A stretch of 64,000 bases of DNA. Source: Areca catechu (taxonomy: Eukaryota; Streptophyta; Magnoliopsida; Arecales; Arecaceae). The position numbers were made by a program, and so were the translations under genes. Under the pieces are notes generated by a model that was given only the letters and a program-made list of their open reading frames with translations, had not been told where the DNA came from and searched no databases. The stretch spans positions 40,718,449 through 40,782,448 of the forward strand of contig CM038052.1 in the NCBI GenBank assembly GCA_021397845.1, written 5' to 3'. Of this stretch, positions 10,690 to 20,067 are shown piece after piece (position 1 is the first letter of the stretch; the number at the start of each line of letters is the position of its first letter).

Positions 10690-11577
10690 ATGAAAACTAG
10701 ATCAGGAGCCTCATATTCACCAGTCCAGACCCAGTCCAGTGTAGCCATGGACCCGAATCTTGAAACCACGCTGAGAGGCCTAAATGATCTAATGGCCCAA
10801 TTGAACCAAATGCTGGCTAAACAATTTTCCTTAGACCAACCAACTCCTACTATCCCATTAGCTCATATGAATGATAGGAGTAAGAACCCTGAAGTACAAG
10901 TTGAGTTCATGAATACTCAAGACTTAGGGTATCCTCAAACTAAAGGGCTAGGGAAGGAAGAAGGCAAATTTGAACCTAGTAAATATATGTATGAGACTGA
11001 CATAAGTTTAATAGATGAAAATGAAGGGGAAGACTGTGGAGAGAACAACTTTAGTACCTTACCTGAGGAAACCTTTGGTAAAGAAAAGATTATTGAGCCT
11101 AGTCCTAAAACATCAGAACAACCAAAATTTAGTGATGACTTGGTTCCCGTAAGACAATGCCCTCAGGAAGAACCCAATACTTTAGCTTCGACACAAGAAC
11201 TCCTTCAGGTACCTGAGAAGAACCCAATCATTATTCTAGAAGACTTTCCTGATGACCTTCAACTACCTAGAAGCATGCTGCCTGTAGATCAAAATTCTAA
11301 TCTTAAGGTCATCATGAGTAACCAAGGTCTATTTCAAGATTCCCCTAAATTACCACAAGTCTCGGATTCCTATTTCCTGCCTTTCCCTGAGTCTTATCAT
11401 AATTTTAGAGCCATTAAGTTTCATTTTGATGAGATTACTAGGATGCATGAGCTTTTAAAGCCTATTCCTTTTGCTACCTTCTTTTGGAAAACCTTATGGC
11501 ATTTGCTAGGAACCCATGATAAATTCTCATGTGCATACCAGACCAGGGTCAAACCTAGAGAGTCATTAATCTGTTAG
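10690..11577 (+). CDS. Intact 296-codon ORF of element C, unrecognised protein related to the B/D gag-ORF ends
   Basis: I chose the ATG at 10690 (MKTRSGASYSP) because it lines up with the ORF starts of B (MSTRSKVSYH) and D; an earlier in-frame ATG at 10612 lies in leader-like sequence. The protein has three parts: a Gln/Leu/Met-rich N-terminus (about 20-60) like that of B and D; an acidic Glu/Pro-rich middle (about 80-225); and a C-terminal ~75-residue segment (YFLPFPES, FFWKTLWHLLGTH, KFSCAYQ, KPRESLIC) that also ends the ORFs of B and D. The capsid core present in B and D is absent. There are no stops or frameshifts, unlike every other long ORF in this window. I recognise no family for the C-terminal segment. 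Its aromatic FW..LW..LLG stretch is hydrophobic but short for a membrane span. Confidence 0.75.
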   Translation: MKTRSGASYSPVQTQSSVAMDPNLETTLRGLNDLMAQLNQMLAKQFSLDQPTPTIPLAHMNDRSKNPEVQVEFMNTQDLGYPQTKGLGKEEGKFEPSKYMYETDISLIDENEGEDCGENNFSTLPEETFGKEKIIEPSPKTSEQPKFSDDLVPVRQCPQEEPNTLASTQELLQVPEKNPIIILEDFPDDLQLPRSMLPVDQNSNLKVIMSNQGLFQDSPKLPQVSDSYFLPFPESYHNFRAIKFHFDEITRMHELLKPIPFATFFWKTLWHLLGTHDKFSCAYQTRVKPRESLIC

Positions 11578-11690
11578 GTTTAGGTCCTAGAAAGTCCAAT
11601 AAAATTCCTCTCAATAAGGATGCCTAGTTCAGTCTGCATTTTGTAAGTGCTTGTGTAAATTTCTGAGTCTGCTGAATCTTTCGCACAGCA
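11578..11690 (+). other. Spacer between ORF and integrase tail in element C
   Basis: About 110 bp without ORF, beginning 'taggtttaggtcc'. The same sequence follows the ORF in B (14174) and D (55120). It leads into integrase-tail coding sequence, so the ancestral deletion of the pol core ended here. Confidence 0.55.
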
Positions 11691-12296
11691 TGTCACAAAT
11701 TTGCATAAAGAAATCAGTAATAAGATCAAACTGAGCAATGAAACTTACAAACACTTAGCTGACTCACATAAGAGGGCTAAAGAATTCTATGAAGGGGATT
11801 ATGCGATGATTAGGCTCAACCCTGAACGGTTTTCCCTTGGAACCATAAAGAAGCTGCATGCCCGTGGAGCGGGACCTTTTAAGATCTTAAAGAAAATAGG
11901 GCCTAATGCATATGTTTTGGAACTTCCACCTGATATGGGTATTACTACAACCTTCAATGTTTCAGACCTAGTAGAATACAAAGAACCACTACTAATACCT
12001 AGTGAGCCTTTTGAGCCATAAACTTTCATTGAGAGTGAACATATTTCCGAGTGTCCACCACCAACCTTACCTGAGCAGAGAGAGAGGATTGAGAGAATCC
12101 TGGATGACAAGATCATTACTACCAGGAATAAGGACTATCAGCGATACTTGGTTCAATGGCAAGGTCGACCTGAGTCCGACAACTCTTGGATTACTCGAGA
12201 GGACCTGTAAAGACTTAACCCAGACTTGTTCGAGCATTACCAGGGCAAAACTGAACCATACTCGACTGGGTCGAGTTCTGCCCACCCCAGGAGAAT
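11691..12296 (+). pseudogene. Integrase C-terminus and chromodomain remnant, element C
   Basis: Reading from about 11691 gives the end of a Ty3/gypsy integrase: KEFYEGDYAMIRL, then KKLHARGAGPFKILKKIGPN and FNVSDLVEY, the usual GPY/F-type module. After a TAA at 12019-12021 the same frame resumes as a chromodomain-like segment (ERIERILDDK, YQRYLVQWQG, SDNSWITREDL), with a further TAA after DL at about 12208. It reads into the 3' LTR through SSSAHPRRIG, as in complete chromoviruses, where integrase overlaps or abuts the LTR. Catalytic core and zinc-binding domain are missing. The stops suggest it is kept as 3' cis sequence rather than as protein. Confidence 0.8.
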
Positions 12297-13618
12297 TGGT
12301 GTGGACACCAGAAGCCGAAAGAAACTTCACTCCAACAAGGTTAGCCTTATCCCAATTTGGATCGAAGATAATTAGGTTACCTTGTATCCTTTAGTTCAAA
12401 AATATTTTATTTTCAAGAGTCATTTCCTTTTCAAGAGTCCTGTAATTAATTTTGAGTTTCAAATCAAGAGTGTTTATTGAGTCCTGTAATTACTTTTAAA
12501 ATTTCATTTCTTGTAAGTCCATTTCAAGTTTTAAAGTCTAGGTCAGTCAAGTCAGTTCAGTTGAGTTAAGTCTAATTCAATTGAGTTAAGTCTAATCAAG
12601 TCTTAAAGCCATGAAAGCCAGCAACAAGACTCAAATTCTAGACCCCAGAATTTGACCACATGAAGAAGAGAAGACACATCAACCAAGCAAGAGAAAAGGA
12701 CCATCAACTAGGACCACTGGGCGACACATGTCATTCTTATCCAAGTAGAAGACCACCTCACCATGCCACGTCATCAGGTGCCACTTCACCAGCCACCTCA
12801 TCACCCTTTGGGCGCCAACAAGGGAGATTCAAATTCAAGGAGGTTGGCCACATCCCTCCAAGTCCTCCACCAAATCCTCCAACCCCCCCACATCCCTCCA
12901 AACTCTCCACCAAATCCTCCAACCCCCCTTGTAATCCTCCTCGATTTAGGGAGTTTTTAAATTTCAAAAGCTAGCTTTGTGAGGTTATTAAAAGCCTTGG
13001 ACGCCCATTGTAAAAGAGATTGATTTTGGAAATGAATGAAGTTTGAAGTGAAGTTGTCTTGAGTTTTATATGTGAAATTTTTCCTATCTTCTTCTTCCAC
13101 GCCCAAAGCCACTCTCTTCCCTAGCAATTCATCATCCAAGCTCAAGGCAAAGGCATTGGAGTCGGCCAGATCTTCTCAATTATCTTTTCTTTGTTCACAA
13201 GTTCTCCCATCCCTTCTTTATGTTTGCATCCTTCAACCTTAACTTTGATCTTCATTGCAGGGTCCTTCGAAGTCCTTGAGTTGTGAACAGGATTCCCCTT
13301 GACAATGAACCAACAAGCTGAAGCCCAAGTCCAGGGTTCTGATCACTGTTATCCAAGTTCTCCAGTCCAGAGCATCAGTAGTTTCAAGTTTTGAATCATA
13401 GGAAGGTTGGAAAACTCATCAAGGTAAGTCCTCAATCATTAGCCCCTATTGTCTAGATCTTCTTCCTTCTTAGTTTTAGAGTTGTGTCTAATCATGTAAT
13501 AGTCCCTTTTCATATAATCCTTAAATCTTATTAAGATGAGTACAATGCTAAGTATAATTAGGTTTCATTGCTCTACAAACACCATATTAAAAATATTAAT
13601 CATATGCGTGCCGCATCA
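12297..13618 (+). repeat. 3' LTR of element C
   Basis: Nearly identical to 8336-9658. It is preceded by the purine-containing 'ccaccccaggagaat', which also precedes the 3' LTRs of B and D and is the likely plus-strand primer site. Confidence 0.94.
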
Positions 13619-14174
13619 AGAACCTAGGTACTGCTGCTAGAGCCTTACCTGAGGAAACCATAGAGGAGAGCCAAATTGTAGAGTATAGTCCAAAAATACA
13701 AGAACCAGAAGAATTTATTAAGGACCCGATCTCTTTGAATCAATACCCTCAAGATGAGCCCCCCCTATAGTTCCCATTAAGGACCTCTTCCCTGAGATTA
13801 GTAACCCATCCTTCCATTATGCAAACCCTATAGATAGATCTTAACCTTATAAGGTTAACCTCATTAGTCTAGGATTAGTTCCTGACATCCCTTCTTTTAT
13901 CCTACTGTATCCAACCAATCCAGAACTATTTTCCTTGCCCTACCCGACTAATTCTGAGCCCACTTCCTATTTTCTGCCATTTCCTGACACCTCCAGCATT
14001 TCTAGGATCATTAGATTGCATTTAGTTAAAATTAGCATACTGCATGCATTCATTACGCATGTTAGGTTTGCGTTATACTTCTGGCATATCCTTTGGAATT
14101 TGCTAGGAGCCCATTATAAGTTTTCATGTGCATGCCAAGCTAAGATCAAACCTAGAGAACCTATAATCTCTTAG
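13619..14174 (+). pseudogene. Gag-type ORF of element B, second part after C
   Basis: It continues the acidic region cut at 8335 (ALPEETIEESQIVEYSPK, KDPISLNQYPQDEPP). Stops and frame changes near 13770-13900 follow. The conserved C-terminal segment is at 13935-14174: SYFLPFPDTSS, LYFWHILWNLLGAHYKFSCA, KPREPIIS. It matches the last ~75 residues of the intact ORF in C. The join across C agrees with D, which carries the uninterrupted equivalent (54382-55120). Confidence 0.75.
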
Positions 14175-14329
14175 GTTTAGGTCCAAAAGAGTTCAATAAA
14201 ATTTCCTACTATAGGAATGCATAGTCAAGTCTATTAGGTGTCGGTATGAGTCCTTTGCATCATTTGTTAGGAGTCTGCATATGCCCAGCATGTTCACCAC
14301 TTGTACTAATTTTGAAACAACTGGCTAAT

Positions 14330-14843
14330 TCCCGAAGATGGACCAAAGAATTTGATGTAGTGGATTCTATCTTGGTTAGGCTTAGGCCTAAAAGAAGCTT
14401 CATGCTCACAGAGCCGGACCTTTTAAAGTGATAGAGAAGGTTGGATCAAATGCCTAGGTGTTAGACTTGCCTTCGAATTTGGGCATTAGTTCTACCTTCA
14501 ATATTACAGACCTGGTTGAGTACAAGGACCCGGCAGCGATACCTGGTGAGGCCTTTGGACCTATCCCCTTCTGTTGTGAGTGACCCTAACCTAGAGTGTC
14601 CACTAACAAATTTGGCCTGAGAGAGGAGAACGGATCGAGCATATCCTGTACAATCAAGCCATCATGACTTAGGGCCGCGGCTATCAACGCTTCCTGGTTC
14701 GATGGTAAGGCCGGCCAGAGTCGGATGATTCATGGATTTCTCGAGAGGACTTGTAGTGCCTCAACCCAGACCTCCTTGAGAGATATGTGAGCCAGCCTGA
14801 TCTTCACTCGATAGGGTCAAGTTTCCTCCCACCCCGGGAGAAT
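14330..14843 (+). pseudogene. Integrase tail and chromodomain remnant, element B
   Basis: A decayed version of the terminal piece seen in C and D: sequence for KEASCSRSRTF/KV, LDLPSNLGISSTFNITDLVEY, then a chromodomain-like WISREDL with several stops. It runs to the 'caccccgggagaat' just before the 3' LTR. Homology to D at 55300-55789 is clear by eye. No RT or integrase core lies between it and the preceding ORF. Confidence 0.68.
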
Positions 14844-16331
14844 TGGTGGGGATACTAGAGGCACCAGAATAAGACAGAGGCTTTTCAACCCTCTATGGGT
14901 TGATCAATAATTTATAAGTCCATCTGTAATAAGGGCTTAGCCCATCTGAGTCCATTTTAGTTGTTATTTGAGTCTTCTGAGTTGTTATTTCGGTTCAGTA
15001 TTAGTCAGCTCATGTTGAGCTAGTTCAGTCCAATGCTAGTCAGCTCATGTTGAGCTAATTTTATTTTTTTTAAGTCCTGTCCAAGTACACTGAAGACTCA
15101 AGACTACATCATACAAGTGAAGACTAAGTCCAACCAGAATGAAGATATGGAAGTATAGTCCAAGTCCAACCCAGCTTGAAGATTTGAAGACCCTAGAAGG
15201 AAAATTCAGAAAACATTGATTCCTTGCAGATGCCCTCCAGATGCCCAGATTCCCTTCCAGATACCAAAGTATATTCATAGACCAGGGCATCCATGATTTT
15301 AGAGGTCCATCTGCATCCTAGCCCAAAGAAATCAAGCCCAGGTGCCAAGCCCAAGCCCTTAAGAAGCAAGATACCAGGGAATATTCCTCCTACCTGGCTA
15401 CCAGGCCATCCTAGCTTCCAGAGTCCCAAGCCCATGCGCTTGAGTCCCTTTGGGCCGGCCTCTTGCCGCTCCTAGAAGCCCAACACACCTCCCTAGGCAT
15501 CCTTAGAGTATTGACCAAGTCGAGAATTATTAGGGATTTTTTCTACCTAATGTTTCCTTATTTTCTAGCTAGGGTTTGAGAGGGAAAAGGACTCCTACGT
15601 AAAGTCTAATGTACCCTTACTTGGGGCCCAAGACTAAGAGTTTATTTAAAGGACCCTAGTCTCTTATATGAGATTGATTTTGATATATGAATTAAACTTG
15701 AGATAAATGAATTAAACTTGAGTTCTCTTCTATTGCTTTATGCTACCCTACTTTGTGCTTAAGGGGTTTTATTGGTGCTTTCATCTTCCCGGTGTTGCAA
15801 CAGAATTCCTGCCGCCAACCATCCTTCTAGAGCCCTGGTCGCCCCCTCCAAAATTCTATTCGCCTTTTCTATTTTCTCTTGTTTTGTTGTTCCCTAATGA
15901 GTTTTCTAACCCCTGACAGGTCGTTTGTAGGTCCCCGAGTTTCTACGAATCCAACGATTCCATCCAAGCCTCAATCGGACCATCGAGCAGAAAGCCGGGT
16001 ATCCGCGGGTCTTTGATTCAGTTTTTCAGGCCGCATCCATCGAGGAACGAGAGATCCCTTCACTGCGATCTTCATCGAGCACTTTAGACGTTGTCAGGTA
16101 CACCCCCTCTACCACCAGTAATTTTATTGTAGGAGAACTTGCCCTAACCGAGGCTTCTCAGCCCCGGCGATCCTTCTTTATTGCTTTTCTAAGTCCTAAT
16201 CTGCATGCTTAACTTCTAAAATTCATATAGAATTCCCTACAACTTATTTTGACCCAATTTTCGGGATTTAGTCACTTAACTCTATATATAAAACACACAA
16301 AAATAATCGCATGCATATTACTTCCACATCA
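14844..16331 (+). repeat. 3' LTR of element B
   Basis: It starts TGGTGGGGATAC and ends TTCCACATCA, and aligns along its length with 4852-6318, including the paired AGCTCATGTTGAGCT hairpins and TATTTAAAG. It has a short local duplication near 15690-15720 ('gaattaaacttgag' twice) absent from the 5' LTR. It is followed by the GTATA duplication. Confidence 0.92.
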
Positions 16332-16336
16332 GTATA

Positions 16337-16430
16337 TATGAGTACTAATTACGTGTTAAAAGTGTATTTATCATGTTTAGGTACTCATCGATGTTAGTTT
16401 GTGTTATTGTAGTAACAAATCCATTCGACC
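16337..16430 (+). mobile_element. Sirevirus S1 LTR, continuation after B (fragment)
   Basis: Joining 4851 to 16337 gives 'aacaaaatacttaagtata' followed by 'tatgagtactaatta', which resembles the same position of the G LTR ('aacaaaacgttgagtacat'). Similarity fades by about 16430, where a GC-rich sequence begins. The rest of the LTR is missing or displaced. Confidence 0.45.
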
Positions 16431-18505
16431 CCGGCCCTGACACAGCAAGGCCCCTATTTGGTCAATGTGGCCATGTGCTTCGCATGGCATCTCCAGTTCT
16501 CCCATCTAAAATATATATGTATAATAATGGGATCCTCGGGAAAAGGAGGTCCACTTTTGCTCCTTCCTCTTTTCTCCAAAAGAGGATCGATCGAAGCCTT
16601 CGCCCAAGCCATGCAACCTGCTGCCTGACTCAGACTAAGCGAGCCGGTCACACCGTCTATGCCCGGACCCATAGTTGTGTCCTGGAGTCCAAGCTGCCTT
16701 GAGGCCCGGCATGAGTCCGTGCCCTAGCATGAGTCCGTGCCCATGCACGAGTCCCACTTCAATCCAGCTCCGCCCCGCACATGCCCGTTCTAGCCTGCAC
16801 CTCGATCCAGTATGGAGTTATGCGCAAGCTGCCTCGGTCGATGCCAACGGAAAGCAGCGCACAGTCTACCTCCACATCGCCTCACCCTGGCACCCTTCAT
16901 AGCCAGAGCCTGCAACTCGGGTATACCCGCTTCAATCGCTGGGAGCAGCGTGCAGTGTGGCTCCATCTGCCTCAGCCATTCCAACAAGCCGCTCCATGTT
17001 TGCCTCTCTAGTGTTCTCCAGTGGATGACCTGCCAGGATCCAACGCTCCGTGTTCGCCTCGACCCCCGGGAAGCAGCCCACCAGCTCTCCCCATTCTTGG
17101 TCTAGCATGCTCCAGGGCCAGCTCAGTGCCTCGAGTGCGCTCCGCATGGCCCGCGCGTCACCAGGGAGCAACCACAATTGGCTCCGCCCCACTTCGACAA
17201 TGCCCGGTGCGGTGCTCTCCCTCACATGGAGTCCAGCCCCAAGACGACTCCACTCACGACATGCCTGCAGGGGTCCGGAGGCACACCTGCATGGCTACGC
17301 CCGCCTATGTTTGGACCCAGTGCCCTAGCCAATCTGGCATGCCCGTGCTCTGGCGTCCCACTCCAATCCTGCTCCGCCTGGTGTCGCTGGGAGCAGTGCA
17401 CATGGAGTTCCATCTCAGTTGCTGGGAGCAGCGCATGGAAGTAGTGGTCTCTATGTCGTCCCAACCAACCCTGCTAGTTTGGTGCACCAGTACGGCTCTC
17501 ACATCGGGGAGCATGTCAGCATCGCTAGCAGTGCTCGACCAGTTCGGCACTTTGGGGCCCCAGGCATGCCTACATGAGTTCAAATCCATCCACCACAACT
17601 TGTACACATCTCGAGGTGCAGACAACTTGGACGACAATCCTGACACATAAAATCTGGCATGCTGATTGCACCCCCTGTAAAGGAGGGCTACACTGGAGCC
17701 TTGCAGGCCTATCCCAACCTCCCAAGCCACTACTAACATCATTTAGGAAAGGGCACTCCATCCAAGGAACTATGCTCCTTCACCAACCCTCTGAACCACC
17801 CGAAAGAGGAAAATTCACCAACCCATCATGGTCTCACAGGCCTATCCTAGCCTCCCAGGCCTATAGGAGCCTCACAGGCCTTATAAATAGGTAAGAGAGG
17901 CCTCCGGCCAAGGTAAGTAAAAGGTAAGAAGCAACATATATCCTTTCGCCTCTGGATGGTCTTCCTTCATGGAATTCTGATCCCCCTCTGGAAGTGGAGA
18001 GTCCCCCAAGCTTTCCGCCTCAGAGATTTCTATTTTTTTCGATCATCCCACTGACTTGATCGTCGGAGTATCCTCTCTTGAATTCCCAGCCCAGGTCTTC
18101 TCTATTTTGTAGGTCTGCTGGATGGGAGAGTTGACCGCGATCCCGAAGGAGGGCGAGCACCCACTGGAAAAAATTCGGCATACCAAAGTAATGGGCCATG
18201 ATGATCCAAGTGGTAATAGATTAGCATGCCAGGTAGGGTGCAGATCGAAGCTCCTCAACTGGTGGACAACAGTAGCCATCTTTGTCCTTTGCCCCCGGGG
18301 GGCAAACTGGGGGCACGGGGATGGGGGCACGGGAGCTCCCCCCCTCTCTCGAGGCTCCAGGGAGTGGTCTCGAGAAAAGGTCCCGAGCCGTGAAGGGGCA
18401 TCGTCATCTCTGGTAAGATCAAATAGGGAATGTCGATGATGCCTCTATTGGCAGGGAAAATCCAAATCCATGCCAATGCCATGGATGGCTCGTTGCATGG
18501 GTCTC
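16431..18505 (+). other. GC-rich unclassified tract, LTR-like
   Basis: About 2 kb with base composition unlike its AT-rich neighbours. Overlapping ORFs in all frames, rich in Pro, Ser and Arg, reflect composition and resemble no protein I know. There are short internal repeats ('gagtccgtgcc' twice near 16710-16740; 'cacaggcctat' near 17838-17880) and one good TATA box at 17879. Downstream of it, 'gacttgatcgtcggagtatcc' resembles the U5-side sequence common in Tat-type Ty3/gypsy LTRs. I read it as a degenerate gypsy LTR or LTR plus leader; no partner LTR is in the window. Confidence 0.4.
17877..17890 (+). promoter_or_regulatory. Candidate TATA box in GC-rich tract
   Basis: CCTTATAAATAGG in otherwise GC-rich sequence, at a position that would suit the promoter of an LTR. 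Based on sequence match only. Confidence 0.45.
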
Positions 18506-18561
18506 AAAAAAAAAGAGAGAGAGAAAGAAAAGAAGAGAAGAAGAAGTGAAGGAAAAAGGGT
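18506..18561 (+). repeat. Purine-only tract
   Basis: About 55 bp almost wholly of A and G (AAAAAAAAAGAGAGAGAGAA and following). It is either a simple-sequence tract or a polypurine tract. It lies between the GC-rich tract and the minisatellite. Confidence 0.6.
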
Positions 18562-18619
18562 CTGAACGTAGTGGAGAGAGAAATTTATGACCATGGCCTT
18601 TTCAAATGCCTATCACTTC

Positions 18620-18943
18620 TCCCATGCAACGAATTCCTCCTCCCATGCAATGGACTCCTCTTCTTCTATGCAATGGAGCCCTGTTCTCTCATGCAACGGA
18701 GTCCTCTTCTCTTATGCAACAGACTCCTATTCTTCCATGCAACGGAGCCTTGTTCTCTCATGTAACAGAGTCCTCTTTTCTCATGCAACGGACTTCTATT
18801 CTCCCATGCAACAGAGCCCTGTTCTCTCATGCAACAAAGTCCTCTTCTCTCATGCAACGGACTCCTATTCTCCCACGTAATGGAATCCTCTTCTCCCATG
18901 CAACGGAGTCCTATTCTCTTGTACGACAGAGTCTTATTCTCTC
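18620..18943 (+). repeat. 23-bp minisatellite, block 1 (about 14 units)
   Basis: Units on the theme CATGCAACGGAGTCCTCTTCT recur every 23 bp (for example at 18644, 18667, 18690, 18713). Three unit types, ending GACTCCTATTC, GAGCCCTGTTC and GAGTCCTCTTC, tend to follow in order, giving a 69-bp higher-order repeat. The ORFs of 60-113 codons here (Ser/Cys/His/Leu-rich) are translations of the repeat. Confidence 0.9.
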
Positions 18944-19103
18944 TTAAGATGGTGGTCAATGAATTTAATTCAGGCCTTCTCAAGGAAACAACATATTTCT
19001 ATTTATTCATATGACCGGAGCTCAACAGGTTACTCTTTTCCCCGCCATCTTTGCGATGTAAGAAACCGTGTTTCAGTTTTACAGGAAAAGCTTCTATCTC
19101 ACC
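18944..19103. other. Spacer between repeat arrays
   Basis: About 160 bp with no ORF; 'ccccgccatc' at 19040-19049 already resembles part of the next array. Confidence 0.4.
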
Positions 19104-19590
19104 ATCAATGGCAAGTATCGTAGTCTAACACCTGCTGCTGAGCCCACAATCCAGGGATGTCAGCCGGGAAGCCCTAGGGGTCCCGCCATCTATTGCCTAA
19201 CACTCAGTTCAGCTCTTGCCATGCTCATAGTCTGGAGATGTACGCGGTGACTGAACGAAGTCCCGCCATCTACTACGAGGCTCGCAGTTTGGCAACTGCT
19301 ATGCTAATAGTTCGAAGATGTTTGCGAAGACTCCAAAAGGCCCCCGCCATTTACCGCCTGACTCTTAGTTTAGCTCTTGCCATGCTCACAGTCCGGAGAT
19401 GTCCACGATGACTGAACAAAGTCCCGCCATATACCGCGAGGCTCATAGTTTGGCATATGCTATGCTAACAATCCGGAGACATCCGCGGGGAACCGTAGCA
19501 GTTCTGTTGTCCACCACCTGGCTCACAGTCTGGCATCCGCTGTGCTAACAATCCGAAAACATATGAAGCCCGGCACTCTAAGGCAGGAAA
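19104..19590 (+). repeat. Approximately 80-bp tandem repeat (about 6 diverged units)
   Basis: The anchor CCCGCCAT recurs at 19182, 19262, 19343 and 19423, with a decayed copy near 19508. Units carry GCTCTTGCCATGCTCA and GTCCGGAGATGT-type blocks. Alternate units look more alike ('gcctaacactcag' against 'gcgaggctcatag'), suggesting a ~160-bp dimer. It lies between the two minisatellite blocks. Confidence 0.8.
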
Positions 19591-19597
19591 CTTCCTA

Positions 19598-20065
19598 TTC
19601 TTTCCGAAGTCCTCTTCTCTCATGCAACAGACTCCTATTCTCTCATGCAATGGAGTCCTCTTCTCTCATGCAACGAACTCCTAGTCTCCCATGCAATAGA
19701 GCCATGTTCTCTCATGCAACAGAGTCCTCTTCTCTCATGCAACGGACTCCTATTCTTCCATGCAACAGAGATATGTTCTCTCATGCAACGGAATCCTCTT
19801 CTCTCATGCAACAAACTCCTATTCTCCCGTGCAACGGAGCCCTATTTTCTCATGCAACGGACTCCTTTTCTCCCATGCAACGGAGCCCTATTCTCTCATG
19901 CAATGGAGTCCTCTTCTCTCATGCAACGGACTCCTATTCTCCCATGCAACAGAGCCCTGTTCTCTTATGCAATGGAGTCTTCTTCTCTCATGCAACGGAC
20001 TCCTATTCTCCCATATAACGGAGCCCTATTCTCTTATGCAACGGAGTCCTCTTCTCTCATGCAAT
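19598..20065 (+). repeat. 23-bp minisatellite, block 2 (about 20 units)
   Basis: The same 23-bp unit as block 1. The CATGCAA anchor runs from 19621 to 20058, exactly 19 intervals of 23 bp, so no net indel has occurred. The 69-bp higher-order pattern is clear. The last unit runs straight into the inverted repeat at 20068. Confidence 0.92.
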
Positions 20066-20067
20066 TA

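Larger units (their letters stand above)
8336..13618 (+). mobile_element. Element C: young non-autonomous chromovirus derivative nested in B
   Basis: Direct LTRs (8336-9658 and 12297-13618) are flanked by the 5-bp duplication AGAAC (8331-8335 and 13619-13623). I count six substitutions and one 1-bp indel between the ~1322-bp LTRs, about 0.5 percent, so this is the most recent insertion that can be dated here. The internal region is only about 2.6 kb: PBS, leader, one intact ORF (10690-11577) and an integrase-tail/chromodomain remnant ending at the LTR. It lacks gag core, protease, RT, RNase H and integrase core. It interrupts the acidic part of B's ORF. Confidence 0.94.
4852..16331 (+). mobile_element. 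Element B: non-autonomous chromovirus-derived LTR retrotransposon
   Basis: Two direct LTRs (4852-6318 and 14844-16331), a tRNA-iMet PBS, a gag-type ORF and a terminal integrase-tail/chromodomain remnant define one element. It is flanked by the 5-bp target duplication GTATA (4847-4851 and 16332-16336). Removing nested element C (5283 bp plus its 5-bp duplication) leaves about 6.2 kb, close to related element D (5958 bp). No protease, reverse transcriptase, RNase H or integrase catalytic core is visible. It could therefore only have moved with enzymes supplied by a relative. Confidence 0.92.

Noticed and set aside
16373..17742. Several 90-209-codon ORFs in the GC-rich tract
   Set aside because: Open frames occur on both strands and in overlapping frames, with low-complexity Pro/Ser/Cys content and no recognisable domain; composition explains them.
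18620..20065. Regularly spaced repeats resembling a CRISPR array, or a repetitive secreted protein gene
   Set aside because: The 23-bp units abut with no unique spacers, there are no cas-like ORFs, and the genome is a plant's. The ORFs exist in all three frames because the unit length is not a multiple of three.
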